Shown here piece after piece: positions 1 to 9,968 of a stretch of 64,000 nt of DNA (position 1 is the first letter of the stretch; each line of letters starts with the position of its first letter). This DNA is from Adiantum capillus-veneris (lineage: Eukaryota; Streptophyta; Polypodiopsida; Polypodiales; Pteridaceae), in the NCBI GenBank assembly GCA_014529385.2, contig CM043944.1, positions 48,216,768-48,280,767 of the forward strand. Reading direction: 5' to 3'. The notes beneath the pieces were generated by a model. The model was not told the origin of the DNA. It did not search any database and saw nothing but the letters and a program-made list of their open reading frames with translations. The position numbers and the translations under genes were made by a program.

Positions 1-520
1 CAAGTGACATAAAGGCATTAAATTAAAGCAAGCCCACACACACACGCGGAGAACTAATGATGTCGCAGTTGTATGGATTCCCGGAATTCACGCTGACTGT
101 GATGACATGGCAGCAGTACGGATTTCCGGATTTCCCACTGACTATGATGGGCAGACTGTATGGACAGTCCCGGATTTTGCGCTGATGACAGGTTGTACGG
201 ATTTTCTCAAAACGCGCTGGTAGCTTTTTGTGCGCTAGTGCTTTTGGGGCGAGATGCTTTTGAGTTTGAATGCTTTTCAAGGCCAAGGACCTTTAAATAT
301 GTGCAGAGGGCTCAATTCTCTGGCACTCTTCCGGGTGAAGGTGTAGAGCGCGAGTACCGGCATTGTACTAAGTTTAAGTAATATAAAGAAATACCGAAAG
401 GGGGGCCAAGGTTTGGGGCCAATACTCTCTGGCATGGAATTCTGCCACATTGTGTCGAGTGTGCTCTCTCTCTTTCTTTCAGTTCAATTGTTGTTGAAGT
501 GTAAGAGGAACAACTATACT
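1..520 (+). repeat. LTR remnant, sense orientation
   Basis: This stretch resembles the 3' part of the LTRs found throughout the window. It has the conserved core AAGAAATACCGAAAGGGG near 385-402, followed by a TTGGGGCCAATA box near 412-425, then a CT-rich stretch and a 'cagttcaattgttgttgaag' tail like the end of the LTRs at 2119-2724. No TG start or target duplication is visible because the window edge cuts it. It could be a solo LTR or the end of an element lying to the left. Positions 521-779 hold nothing I recognise. Confidence 0.5.
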
Positions 521-779
521 AGTACCTCATGTAGTTGACTCTGCCTCATTGCCTCTAGCAAACTGGCGGTACCGGAAATCCATGTTTTTTAGAAATTTTG
601 AATGGGTGAAAATTTTAGTGGCTCTGGGATCAAAGAAGATAAGTGATTTGTGGCCATGAATCTTTCGATAAGCTTTGCATAATTCTTAAGAAGCATCAGG
701 TGTATTAATGTAATGTGGAAAGGAAGTGATTTATGGTGATAACTTAAGATGAGTGCTCAATATGTACACAAGGTTCCTT

Positions 780-1395
780 TTACTTAATGAGAGAGTTGTG
801 CAATAGACCAGAGAGATATTGTAAGAATGTTCTGTGTGTGTGTGAGAGAGAGAGAGAAAGGACTAACACTGGATGGGGTCCCAACCCCCCTCCAAGGGTC
901 CCCCTCTTATCGCTAGAGAGGTATTTGCTTTAGATTGCACAATCCTGATACTATGGTCCTAGATGTTGAGATGCTGATGGGATCTTGCGGTCGGTAGATG
1001 CTTGCATCTGAGAGGTTAAGGGCTGGAAATGCAAAATGCTAATGGATCTGGTATGGGATCTGCAAGTTGATGAGGCTATGGGATGATCTACTATTGCTGA
1101 TGTCGAGGGTGCTGATGACAATGACGGGAATGAACTGAAATCTGCAAATGCAGGCCGATCTGCAAACTTGGGCTGAATCTAGAAAACGCTGGCTGGAATT
1201 GATGCTTCAAGGTTGTGAAATGCTAACGCTAGGATTGATCTTGGCTGCGGTGCTGATCTTTGCTGTATGCTGAAAACGCTAGGGCTGGTTGCTTGAGGGA
1301 AAAACGCTATGGCTGCATTGTTGATGAGGATGGTAGAAAATGTTAGGCATGCTTTGCATCCTGCCTGTTGTGCTGGTACTAAATACTAACTTATG
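780..1395 (-). repeat. Degenerate LTR remnant, antisense
   Basis: The segment 780-950 is recognisably the reverse complement of the LTR at about 6498-6660: the 'acttaatgagag' end, a GA microsatellite, a GGGGTCCC-type block, and 'ggtatttgctttagattgcac'. The homology continues weakly to about 1100 and fades into AT/TG-rich sequence with repeated 'gctgat' words. No coding sequence is visible. The right boundary is uncertain. Confidence 0.35.
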
Positions 1396-1405
1396 CTATG
1401 AGAGG

Positions 1406-2030
1406 TTGTAATAGACTTGGACACTCCAAGCCAAGGATCTCATGTGAGAAACTGAAATCACTGAACGAAACTGAGAGACAGAGAGAGAACATGGCACGTC
1501 GGAGTTCCGCACCCAGAAGTACTGGCCCCAAAAACTTGCACCCCTTCTTGGTATTTCTTTCTTGTTATGCTTCAACAAGTACAATGTCTGGGGTTCCTCT
1601 CTCTATGCATTGCTCCCTAGCAAACTTGCCACAAGAGGAGGCCCTGACACACTTATAAAGACCCTTGGCCAAAAGCAAGTGCCCAAAAACTCTTCGTGCG
1701 CGCTACCACATCAGTTGCTGGCTCTACAAATCGTGCCACAAAACGCCTGCGTTCGTACAGCCTGCCATGTTATCGACTTCCTTCGCAATTTTGGGTCCCA
1801 CACTTTATTTTAAAAGGTTTTAGGCCCCTTGGCCGTGCTTCATAAGTTGGGCCGGTTAGGTTTTTAATTCTAACCCCTTTGGGCTCCTCGACAGAAACCA
1901 GCAAGTTGGTTAGAATTTCTTCTAGCTCTTTCTTAGGGAATTAGGTCCCCCTTGTCCTGCCTTTGTTCTTCAGGCCATACCACATCTAGCCCTATGTGCA
2001 TGTGGACAAGTTGTACCTACTTCTGGGGTT
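1406..2030 (-). repeat. LTR remnant, antisense
   Basis: It begins with TGTAATAGACTTGGACACTC, the antisense form of the 'gagtgtccaagtctgttaca' LTR end seen elsewhere. The diverged core (GGCCCCAAAAACTTGCACCC then GGTATTTCTT) lies at 1523-1560. The 1800-2020 part ('gctcctcgacag', 'cttagggaattaggtcccc') matches the U3 of the antisense LTRs at 5834-6492 and about 51950-52490. It is diverged and is probably an old solo LTR. Confidence 0.4.
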
Positions 2031-2118
2031 TAAGACCGCCTGGGAAGTGTTCTGGAAACCTTGTGAGCTTGTACGCAGGACCTGCATGTCCGTGCACTTA
2101 GAGTAGCTGCATACCCTC

Positions 2119-2608
2119 TGTAACAAACTACTGACGTGTCAAAGCCTAAAGAATGGAAACCCTAATTTCTGCCAGAAACCCTAACTGCTGAAACCCTAAC
2201 TGCTGAAACCCTAACCCTAAAACCTGCAAACCCTTATTCTGGAAACCCTAACCCTAAAAACTGCAAAAACCCTAAACCTAACCCTAAGGGCAGCGTGGCA
2301 GTTTTCTGAAAATTGCGCTGGCATGATGATGTGGCAGGCTGTACGGATTTCCGTGATTTACGCTGGCAGCTTTTTTGGCTTTGCTTTTGGACTAGAAGCT
2401 TTTAAGTTTGAAGGCTTTTTTACTATAAACTGCTTTTTAGGCCAAGGGCCTTTAAATATGAGGTTAGGGCTCATTCTCTGGCATGCTTCAGTAGGGAGGT
2501 GCAGAGTCTTGTACTGTGTTGTTGCAATATAAAGAAATACCGAAAGGGGCGCCAAGGTTTGAGGCCAATACTCTCTGGGGTGGAATTCCGCCACTCCGTG
2601 TCACGTGT

Positions 2609-2646
<38 letters not shown>

Positions 2647-2724
2647 AGTTCAGTTGTTATTGAAGTGCTAAAAGTTTGTTCAGTCTGTTCTTTTCTATTG
2701 GCACGTGGTGCCCGTCTTGTGATA
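2119..2724 (+). repeat. 5' LTR of element C
   Basis: 606 bp. The U3 starts with a cluster of AAACCCTA words (about 2156-2285). Later come a TATA-like region, the conserved core at about 2531-2570 (AAGAAATACCGAAAGGGG plus a diverged TTGAGGCCAATA box), a CT microsatellite at about 2611-2643, and the end 'gtgcccgtcttgtgata'. Confidence 0.8.
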
Positions 2725-2725
2725 G

Positions 2726-2737
2726 TGGTATCAGAGC
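2726..2737 (+). other. Primer binding site of element C
   Basis: TGGTATCAGAGC lies one base after the left LTR. This is the standard plant LTR-retrotransposon PBS complementary to the 3' end of initiator methionine tRNA. Confidence 0.8.
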
Positions 2738-2757
2738 ATCAGGCGTGTGCTTTTCTG

Positions 2758-2885
2758 AAAGCATACCGGTCCTACAAAAGAGCAGACAGAGCTATTGTTT
2801 GAGGTATCTTGGCCCTCTCTAAAAGCATACCGGTCCTACAAAAGAGCAGACAGAGCTATTGTTTGAGGTATCTTGGCCCTCTAAC
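2758..2885. repeat. 64-bp perfect tandem duplication inside element C
   Basis: The block beginning 'aaagcataccggtcctacaa' and ending '...cttggccctct' occurs twice back to back (2758-2821 and 2822-2885) with essentially no differences. The duplication is therefore recent relative to the element. Confidence 0.85.
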
Positions 2886-3649
2886 CCGGACTTATTAGTC
2901 ACTCCCACCCTTACTTCATCGCGCATCGGGCGCGCTTCCGTCTTCACTGCTTATGTCTTACAGGGCATAAACCAATTAAGATCACTTGCAAGAGAAGGAT
3001 CCAAGATTTGTTTCAAGTCATTGTTTTTTTTCTTAGAAGGAGTGCCATGCAGATGTTGATGTCTATAGCTACCAAGCAGCATACTCCAAGTACTGGGCAA
3101 GCTTTCAAGAAAATTTTTGCCCGAAGTTATATGGTTTCTAACATCTTCCTTCGGAGTGCAACTTCTAGCAGAGTGGGGTATCCTGAAATGCTTTCCATGG
3201 AAACCCTAGCATATTATATCTTGAAATTTCTCGACATCTCTCAGTAGATGTCTCTTCTCGAGTTGATAACCTTGGAGGTTCGATGTGATTGCTATCTCTT
3301 GGGACTACCATCGCCGCCAAAGAAACAGTCTGTCCAAGAGCTGATGGACCATGCTGTGCTCGGCTACCACCTTATGGAATGAACCTAACCCTACTTTTGG
3401 TGCAGGTTTAAGGATGGAAAGTCAGTCGACTTTTCGAGCGTGATGTCAAGATTGCTTTTTAAGTTTGAAATCTGTTTGAGAACTTGTTTGGTGATCCTGT
3501 TTGAAATTTGTTTGAAATGGATGGTATCTGTTTTGAACCTGTTTTGGTGCCGATTTGAATCGTTCGACTCTGGTTTGATACTGGTTTCAATGATTGGTGA
3601 TTTTACTCTCGGGTGGAGAAGTGAGAAATACTGTTTTGGTATTGTTTGA

Positions 3650-3855
3650 ACCTCGGAACGACGCAGGCCGATGCGTGGGGAGCGTTTCGTTGTATGTTTG
3701 AGAACCTCTGAACGACGCAGGCCTGTGCCTGGGGAGCGTTTCGTTGTATGCTAGAAAACTTCCGAACGATGCAGGCCGATGCCTGGGGAGCGTTTGGTTG
3801 TATGCTTGAACCTCCGAGCGACGCAGACTGCGGTCTGGGGAGCGTTTGGTTGTAC
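3650..3855. repeat. Minisatellite of about 4 units in element C
   Basis: There are four imperfect units of roughly 45-60 bp. Each contains 'gaacgacgcagg' or a close variant, then 'ctggggagcgttt' and 'gttgtatg'. The related interior at 23637-24324 has only one such unit (near 23970-24015), so the array expanded in this copy. Confidence 0.75.
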
Positions 3856-4173
3856 AGTCCTCTGAGCTCATGGCCCGGACCTTTTTAGGCTATTTGCGGG
3901 GGGAGTGACGAGGTAGTCGTTGAGTAGCTTCATACCGCAGACCGTTTGTCTCGGGGGAGTGCTCAACGGCGCTGTTTGTTGTGTCTTGTAACATGCATAT
4001 GTGAGCATTTGTGTTGCATTGTGATGTGTCAATTACTGAATATTCCTAATTGGATGAGATTGTGTGGGTATGTAATTTTTAGTGCATCAAGACCCGTGGA
4101 AGATCAGTACGGTCTGGGTGTGATGGCTAATTTTACTACACCGGAATATCAAGAGTTCCGATCTGGACGAACG

Positions 4174-4262
4174 GAGAAGCTAACTCCTTGATCAAAACAG
4201 CCGAAAGGAGAAGCTAACTCCTTGATCAAAACAGCCGAAAGGAGAAGCTAACTCCTTAATAA
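4174..4262. repeat. 35-bp tandem triplication in element C
   Basis: 'ggagaagctaactccttgat' followed by 'caaaacagccgaaa' is repeated three times, with the last unit diverging. It lies just upstream of the polypurine tract. Confidence 0.8.
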
Positions 4263-4376
4263 AAAGAGCAAATTGATTGTCCCTCGGAATAATCCTCGGA
4301 AATTTTTGAGCTAACTTGAGTTGTTTTGCAGATATGCTGTAATCGCGAACGATTACTCTCTTTCAAGAAGGGGAGA

Positions 4377-4891
4377 TGTACAAACTGTTGACGTGTCAAA
4401 GCCTAAAGAATGGAAACCCTAAATTTTTGCTAGAAACCCTAATTGTTGAAACCCTAATTCTGGAAACCCTAATTCTGGAAACCCTAACCCTAAAACTTGC
4501 AAACCTTAATTTTGGAAACCCTAACCCTAAAAACTGTAGAAACCCTAAACCTAACCCTAAGGACAGCGTGGCAGTTTTCGAAAAATTGCGCTGGCATGAT
4601 GACGTGGCAGGATGTACGGATTCCGTGATTTACGCTGGTAGCTTTTTTGGCTTTGCTTTTGGACCAGAAGCTTTTAAGTTTGAAGGCCTTTTATTGTAAA
4701 CTGCTTTTTAGGCCAAGGGCCTTTAATTATGAGGTTAGGGCTCATTCTCTGGCATGCTTCAGTAGGGAGGTGCAGAGTCTTGAGTACCAGCTTGTACTGT
4801 GTTGTTGCAATATAAAGAAATACCGAAAGGGGCGCCAAGGTTTGGGGCCAATACTCTCTAGGGTGGAATTCCGCCACTCGGTGTCGCGTGT

Positions 4892-4927
<36 letters not shown>

Positions 4928-5005
4928 AGTTCAGTGGTTATTGAAGTGCTAAAAGTTTGTTCAGTATGTTCTTTTCTATTGGCACGTGGTGCCCGTCTTG
5001 TGACA
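4377..5005 (+). repeat. 3' LTR of element C
   Basis: 629 bp, starting TGTACAAACTGTTGACGTGT and ending GTCTTGTGACA. It has the same layout as the left LTR: an AAACCCTA cluster at about 4415-4560, the conserved core at about 4815-4855, and a CT run at about 4893-4925. It differs from the left LTR by several small indels, implying an older insertion. Confidence 0.85.
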
Positions 5006-5010
5006 CCCTC

Positions 5011-5220
5011 TGATTGCACAACCCATTAGCTCTAGCATCAATATCCTGCATCAAGCATAAGCTTTTCCTAGGGTTTAGGACAGCCTAGGAAGTGTTTTGG
5101 CAACCTTGTGAGCTTGTACGTAGGACTTGCATGTCCGGGCACTTAAGAGTAGCTGCATACCCTCTGATTGCACAACCCATTAGCTCTAGCATCAATACCC
5201 TGCATCAAGCATAAGCATTT
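5011..5220. repeat. Tandem repeat of about 154 bp flanking element C
   Basis: 'tgattgcacaacccattagc' occurs at 5011 and again at 5165. The intervening block (about 5070-5164, '...gtgagcttgtacgtaggact...') also has a copy just left of element C at about 2027-2118. Element C therefore inserted into the first unit of a pre-existing tandem duplication. Confidence 0.7.
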
Positions 5221-6770
5221 TCACCGCACAGGACCAGTTTCTCAATTGCGCATGAACAACCTCTTAACACGCAATTTATTAATCAAATGACCTTTCAGCT
5301 TTTAGGTTCGTGGGGGCATCCATGAGATTGCTTGACCCAGATTGTTGCACCTATATAAGTGGCCCTTGGGTGCTAGGAATTGGCAGAAGACACAGGAGGC
5401 AGCAGCACCCTTGAGCACCAAGCGGCGCCCGCAGTACCAACCAACCAGCCCCCTGGGGTTTTTCTCAGCAGCATCAGCTTTTTTGGCTCGGTGTTTTCAG
5501 CCAGCAGCAGTGTTTTTGCTTCCCTCGGCATCCTGCCGCAGTACCATAGCAGATCAGCGCTTCCCTCGTGGCAGTCGCCTTTTCTATCGCGGCCAAGATA
5601 GCGAAGCAGTTTTCAGCCAGCAGATCAATTAGCGGTTTTCAGTTTTCAGCTGCTGTCGTCGCCACGACAACAGTTCAGCCCAATAGCCTTGCCGCATGTG
5701 CAAGATTCCATCAGTATCCTTAGCGTTTTCAGATTTTAGCCATTAGCCTCGACCTCGTCGTCGACATCATTACCATCATCGACATCGTCATCGTCAAGCA
5801 TCACAGCATTTAGAACCATTGTACTAGACTTTGTGTCACGAGACGGGCACCACGTGCCAACGGAAAAGAACAGACTGAACAACTTAAAGCTTTTCAAATA
5901 ACTATTGAACTGAAAGAGATGCACGACACGAGACGGGAGTGGTGGAGTTCCACCCTGAGAGAGCACTGGCCCCAAACCTTGGCGCCCCTTTCGGTATTTC
6001 TTATATTTCTTGAACTCAACATCGCCAATACTCCAATCCTTGCACCTTCACGCAAAAGCATGCCAGAGAATGAGCCCTTGGCTCATATATAAAGGCCCTT
6101 GGCCACGAAAAGCAGTTACATGAAAGGCTTCAAACTCGAAAGCATCTGGTCTTAAAAGCAACCCAACGTAATTTATGGAAATCCGTACAGTTGCGACGCC
6201 ATCAACGTAAAACATGAAAATTCGTACAAGTGCCACGTTAACATGTCTGCGCATTTTGCAGGCTGTCTTTCAACCGCCGCGTCATCATCTTCTACGCTTT
6301 TTGTGTGTGTTGACCCCGTTTTAATTTTAATGCCTTTAGGTCCCCTGGCCCATCGAACAGAGTCCCATAAGTTGGGAGGACTTCTTCTTCTTCTTCTTCT
6401 TCTTCTCCTTCTTCTTAGGGTTTGGCCCCTCAGCCGGGATGTGCAGGTTGGCTCCGTCCTACAGTGGCTTGACACGTCAGCAGGTTGTGACACTTTGTGC
6501 AATCTAAAGCAAATACCTCTCTATTAGAGAGGGGCCCCTGGGGTTTGGGACCCCATCTGGTGTCATATCTTCTCTCTCTCTCTCTCTCTCTACCACTCAC
6601 AACACTTTCTCTCACAGTTTTTCACTCTCTTGTTTTGGTCATTGCACAATCTCTCATTAAGTCACGGAAGGCTCTCCCTTCCCTTAAGTCTAAGGAACCA
6701 TGAGCACCCACTGATCACTCATCCTGAGCTTGCATCATCGATTCACCATTCACTTCTGCTGCACATTACA
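5221..6770 (+). repeat. LTR E (sense), interrupted by a solo LTR
   Basis: With the solo LTR 5834-6492 removed, 5221-5833 joins 6498-6770 as one LTR-like unit. It has a TATA-like promoter ('cctatataagtggcccttgg' at about 5350), a CT run at about 6570-6590, and an end ...ACATTACA at 6770 directly before a primer binding site TGGTATCAAAGC (6772-6783). The left end is not defined. Small open frames inside (for example 5342-5632) have no recognisable product. Confidence 0.5.
5834..6492 (-). mobile_element. Solo LTR, C family (TSD CTTTG)
   Basis: 659 bp from TGTCACGAGACGGGCACC to GTTGTGACA, with the 5-bp duplication CTTTG at 5829-5833 and 6493-6497. It is the antisense form of the element C LTR. 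The conserved core in reverse complement is at about 5969-6001, and a CTT microsatellite lies near 6380-6415. No internal sequence remains, so it formed by LTR-LTR recombination. Confidence 0.85.
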
Positions 6771-6771
6771 T

Positions 6772-7282
6772 TGGTATCAAAGCTCTTTGGCAGTGTTCAG
6801 TATCATCACTCAAGGAAAGAAGCACAAAGAATCACATATGTTTTTTTTACTTGTCGTGATCGCACGTAACTCAAGACCACTTGGGTGTGTCGATCCCTAA
6901 TTTGTGTTTTGAAGAGTGGCAGGTAACCCCAGAAAAGAAGGGCTTGTCCAGCCTCCCCTCGTTCCTCTTTTTCACTCATTGAGAGCGGACCTTGCACTTA
7001 GCGACATGCCAATCGACATGAGGTGGGAAAAAGCAACCTTGGTGTGAGCGCAGCGCAAGGTCGCCAAGAGTTGAGCTTGGGTAAGAGGAAAGCCTTTTTA
7101 AATGCAGGTTGCAAGCCAAGTACCCAAGTACCCTAAGTACCCACGAACCCAAGTACCCCAAGTACCCAAGTACTCAGTGCATGGTCATCACCAGAAGCGG
7201 AATGGATCTTTGCGTGAAGATGATGAGAGTGGAGTTGGAAGAGAAGAAGTTTCTACACCAGGAGGATTGTTCCCCGATCCTC
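6772..7282 (+). other. PBS and leader of element E, no coding sequence
   Basis: The PBS-like TGGTATCAAAGC is at 6772-6783. After it I see no retroelement reading frame. A short AAGTACCC minisatellite lies at about 7118-7175. The element is cut off by the LTR that starts near 7283. Confidence 0.4.
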
Positions 7283-7828
7283 TATCACAAAATTATGACG
7301 TGGCATGACCTAATGACAAAGAACAGTTGCCATAAGTTGTTCCAGCTTATGGGCACCTGTCGATAGGGCCCCAAGGGCCAGTAGGAATTCAACAAAAGGC
7401 TTGCGGACAGGCTGTACGGACGACTGGAAATCGCGTTGATAGTGCTGACGTAGCAGCGCATGGATTTTTGCAAATTGCGCTGGCTGAAACATCGACCAGC
7501 TTTTGGGGAAATTTGCTTTTGAGTTTGGAGATTTTCATGTAACTGCTTTTCCATGATATGACCTAAGGGCCACTCTCTGGCTGAGTTGTGCTGACGAGCC
7601 TTCGAGCAGAGATGACCTGCGAGCATTGTAATTTTGCTCAAGCATTAATAGAAAAATAAATGTCGAAAGGGGTGCCAGTCTTTGGGGCCAATCTCTCTGG
7701 GTACGGAACTATGTCGGGCCGTGTCGACCAAATTTAACTGTGAATTAAGTGTGAAGTATTTTCTAAGTGATTCTCTCGTGTGTCGTGACAGATTCTAGAC
7801 TTGGGGTGCCGTGCCCAAGTCTGTTACA
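7283..7828 (+). repeat. LTR F (sense)
   Basis: 546 bp, from TATCACAAAATTATGACGTGG (variant of the TGTCACAAAGTGATGACG start) to CCCAAGTCTGTTACA. The diverged core (AATGTCGAAAGGGGTGCC, then TTGGGGCCAATC) lies at about 7660-7700. No target duplication is evident and it runs straight into another LTR, so this is a remnant. Confidence 0.6.
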
Positions 7829-8212
7829 TTTCCGTGTTTTGCGTTGGTGTTGTTGCGTGGCTAGCTGTAAGGATTTCTACAAGTTACGCTAGTAGATTTT
7901 GGGCTTTCCTGGTGCTAGCTTTTGAGATCAGATGCTTTTGGGCATCCCTTGTCCTATTAATAAGGACCCTAAGGGCCTCACTCTGCAGAGCATCTGGACG
8001 TAGAGTGTGAGAGCTTAGGAGTTGTACCTTGACGGTTTAATACTAAAGAAATACTGAAAGGGACGTCAGTCTTTGGGGACAGTGCGTCTTGGGGCAGAAC
8101 TCTCCTATGCCGTGTCGACTCTCTCTCTCTCTCTCTCTCTATCTCTCCCCCCCGCGTAAAGTTCAGTGATTTTACAGTTTCTGTTCGTGTGTTGCTATTG
8201 ATTTCTTGCTTG
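7829..8212 (+). repeat. LTR G, truncated (sense)
   Basis: The 3' part of an LTR with a TATA-like 'cctattaataaggaccc', the core AAGAAATACTGAAAGGGACG at about 8046, and a CT run at about 8120-8140. The end is abnormal: compared with the copy at 24325-24623, the stretch 'agtgtccaagcccgtaaca' is missing before the degenerate PBS TGGTGTCAGAGC (about 8211). A small deletion has joined LTR to leader. Confidence 0.55.
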
Positions 8213-8271
8213 GTGTCAGAGCTCAAAAAGATTTTTCTTTAACGGAGGATTCGATCCCTTCTGCAACACAC

Positions 8272-8870
8272 ATGGGTTTTCGCGGAGAATTTGACAGAAA
8301 CAACACCCCTTTGCAGGGAGGTGACGAAAAGATGAAACCCAACACGCAATTGAAGAACGAAGATTTATGGCGAGGAATTTTTGTAGAGTGGAGTACAAAC
8401 GTCAACGATAGGTTGATAAGCGTGTAAAAAGATTGATGTACCCAGAACCCGAAATATATAAAGCATTTGAAAGATTACCCGATTGATGAGATTCACTCCA
8501 GATGGCAAGAGGTTGTGGATTTTCCTCTCAAGAAGGCCCGGAAACTGAAAGATAAGCAGAGTGCAGAAAAGCGTAAACTGTATTCGTAGAAAGAGCTGTA
8601 CAGAGCTCTTGAACGGAAGATGTACCAGTTAAGCAAGGGCTTGAAGCACTTTCGGAAGAAGAGGAAATCGGTGGATTTCCCCAATTATTTGGGTCGGAAG
8701 TTGACTTCGGTGGTGCAAATAGATTCAAGAAGTGTATTTGTTTCGAGGATGACTCAGATTTTTCTTCGTCTTCGAGAGTTCCGAGAGCTCGTTGTCCTCT
8801 AGTTTCAATGAGTATGAGAAAAGGCGGAGAAGAAGCAAGAAAAAGCAGATTTCTGAAACAGTATAGTAGG
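8272..8870 (+). pseudogene. Ty3 gag N-terminal fragment, unit 1
   Basis: The frame starts MGFRGEFDRNNTPLQGGDEK at 8272 and resembles the gag start of element B and of the fragment at 14396. It is broken by stops (near 8425, 8587 and 8801) and frameshifts. Charged, lysine-rich segments (for example 'KRKLYS', 'MYQLSKGLKHF') and a serine-rich acidic stretch can be followed in shifting frames to about 8870, where an antisense LTR fragment interrupts it. No nucleic-acid-binding knuckle is reached. Confidence 0.6.
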
Positions 8871-8877
8871 CACGGGG

Positions 8878-9016
8878 ACGGGCACCGCGTGCCAACAGAA
8901 AAGAACAGACTGAACAACTTTAAGCACTTCAAATAACAACCGAACTGAAAGAGAGAGAGTGCACGACACATGAGACTTTCCACCCCTAGCGAGCAATGGC
9001 CCCAAACCTTGGCGTC
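8878..9016 (-). repeat. C-family LTR fragment, antisense
   Basis: It starts with the GGACGGGCACCGCGTGCCAA block of the C-family LTR end and stops inside the conserved core (GGCCCCAAACCTTGGCGTC), where LTR H1 begins. The equivalent fragment in unit 2 (11716-11877) is cut at the same place. Confidence 0.65.
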
Positions 9017-9913
9017 TCTCACAAATGGGTGACGTGGCATGGCCCTGGACAAAGTGGCAATAGACCCTAGCACACACACACCCGCAAAAAGAGTTGACAG
9101 GCTGCCGTACGGACTTCCGGAATTTTCGCCGTAAAACGCGTTGGCAGGGTGGCATGACACACTGTACGGAAATCCCGCTTTTTGCGGAGCTGATGACGTG
9201 GCAAAATGTACAAACTTCCCCAGCTTTTGGGAATAAGTTGCTTTATTTTTGAAGGCTTTTCACTTACTGCTTTTGGGGCTCTGCTTTTGGGCATCCCTTG
9301 TAACCAATAAATAAGTGGGTTAGGCCCTCACTTCTCAGAGCATCTGGACGCAGAGTCTGAGAGTGAGCACCCTCCCACTCTCTTGTACTTTGAACACACA
9401 CACACACCCTGGCTGGCAGCACCCGGAAAATCGGTTGACATGCTGACGTGGCAGTATCGTACAGACTTCCGTGATTTGCGGCGCAAAAAGCGGAAATCTG
9501 TTGACGTGGCAAAGCGTACGGAAATTTGCTTTAATGCAAACTGAAATTCTACGCAAGGCTAATTGAGAAGCGTTGAGAAGCTTTAATTTTGCAAGCTTTT
9601 AAAATTGGAAGCTTTTGGGCCTCTGCTTTTGGGCATCCCTTGTAAACATTTAACTAAGTGGGCAGGGCCCTCACTCCTTAGGGCATGTGGACGTAGAGTC
9701 TGAGAGTGAGAACCCTCCCACTCTCTTGTACTTTGAACACAGATTAATACAAAAAGAAATACCGAAAGGGGCGCCAGTCTTTGGGGCCAATATCTCAAGG
9801 CACGGAACTTTGTCGGGCCGTGTCGAATCAATTGTGAACTGTGAACTGTTTTTGAAGTGAATCTCTGTTGTGTCGTGGTAGAATCTTGACTTTGAGTGTC
9901 CAAGTTTGTTATA
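9017..9913 (+). repeat. LTR H1 with duplicated U3
   Basis: 897 bp from TCTCACAAATGGGTGACGTG to CAAGTTTGTTATA, followed by a degenerate PBS (TCGTATCAGAGC). Its partner at 11878-12483 is 606 bp. The extra ~290 bp is a second U3 copy: the block ending 'cactctcttgtactttgaac' occurs near 9380-9400 and again near 9718-9740. The conserved core is at about 9752-9795. Confidence 0.7.
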
Positions 9914-9968
9914 GTCGTATCAGAGCGCGGCCGATTTCTCTTCTACCCAAAAATCAAATCCTTTTCTC

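Larger units (their letters stand above)
2119..5005 (+). mobile_element. Non-autonomous LTR retrotransposon C (TSD CCCTC)
   Basis: This is a complete element of 2,887 bp. Two direct LTRs (2119-2724, ending in TA instead of CA, and 4377-5005, TG...CA) flank a 1.65-kb interior. The 5-bp duplication CCCTC stands at 2114-2118 and 5006-5010. A primer binding site TGGTATCAGAGC (initiator-Met tRNA type) follows the left LTR, and a purine tract AAGAAGGGGAGA precedes the right one. No gag, protease, RT or integrase reading frame is visible inside, so it must be mobilised in trans. The interior is rich in minisatellites. A related interior occurs at 23637-24324, so this is a family and not a single broken copy. 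Confidence 0.85.

Noticed and set aside
2156-2290. AAACCCTA repeats as an interstitial telomere
   Set aside because: The words are separated by variable spacers and recur at the same place in every LTR of the family, so they are part of the LTR.
3650-3855. Regularly spaced repeats that could be taken for a CRISPR-like array
   Set aside because: The units are contiguous imperfect tandem copies without unique spacers, in a plant retroelement.
3587-3871. Antisense frame with a repeating peptide (YNETLPRHRPASF-like units)
   Set aside because: It is the translation of the minisatellite in element C. The related element has one unit only, and there is no gene context.
5342-5632. 96-codon open frame as a small gene
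   Set aside because: It lies in the R/U5 region of an LTR just after a TATA-like box; low complexity and no domain.
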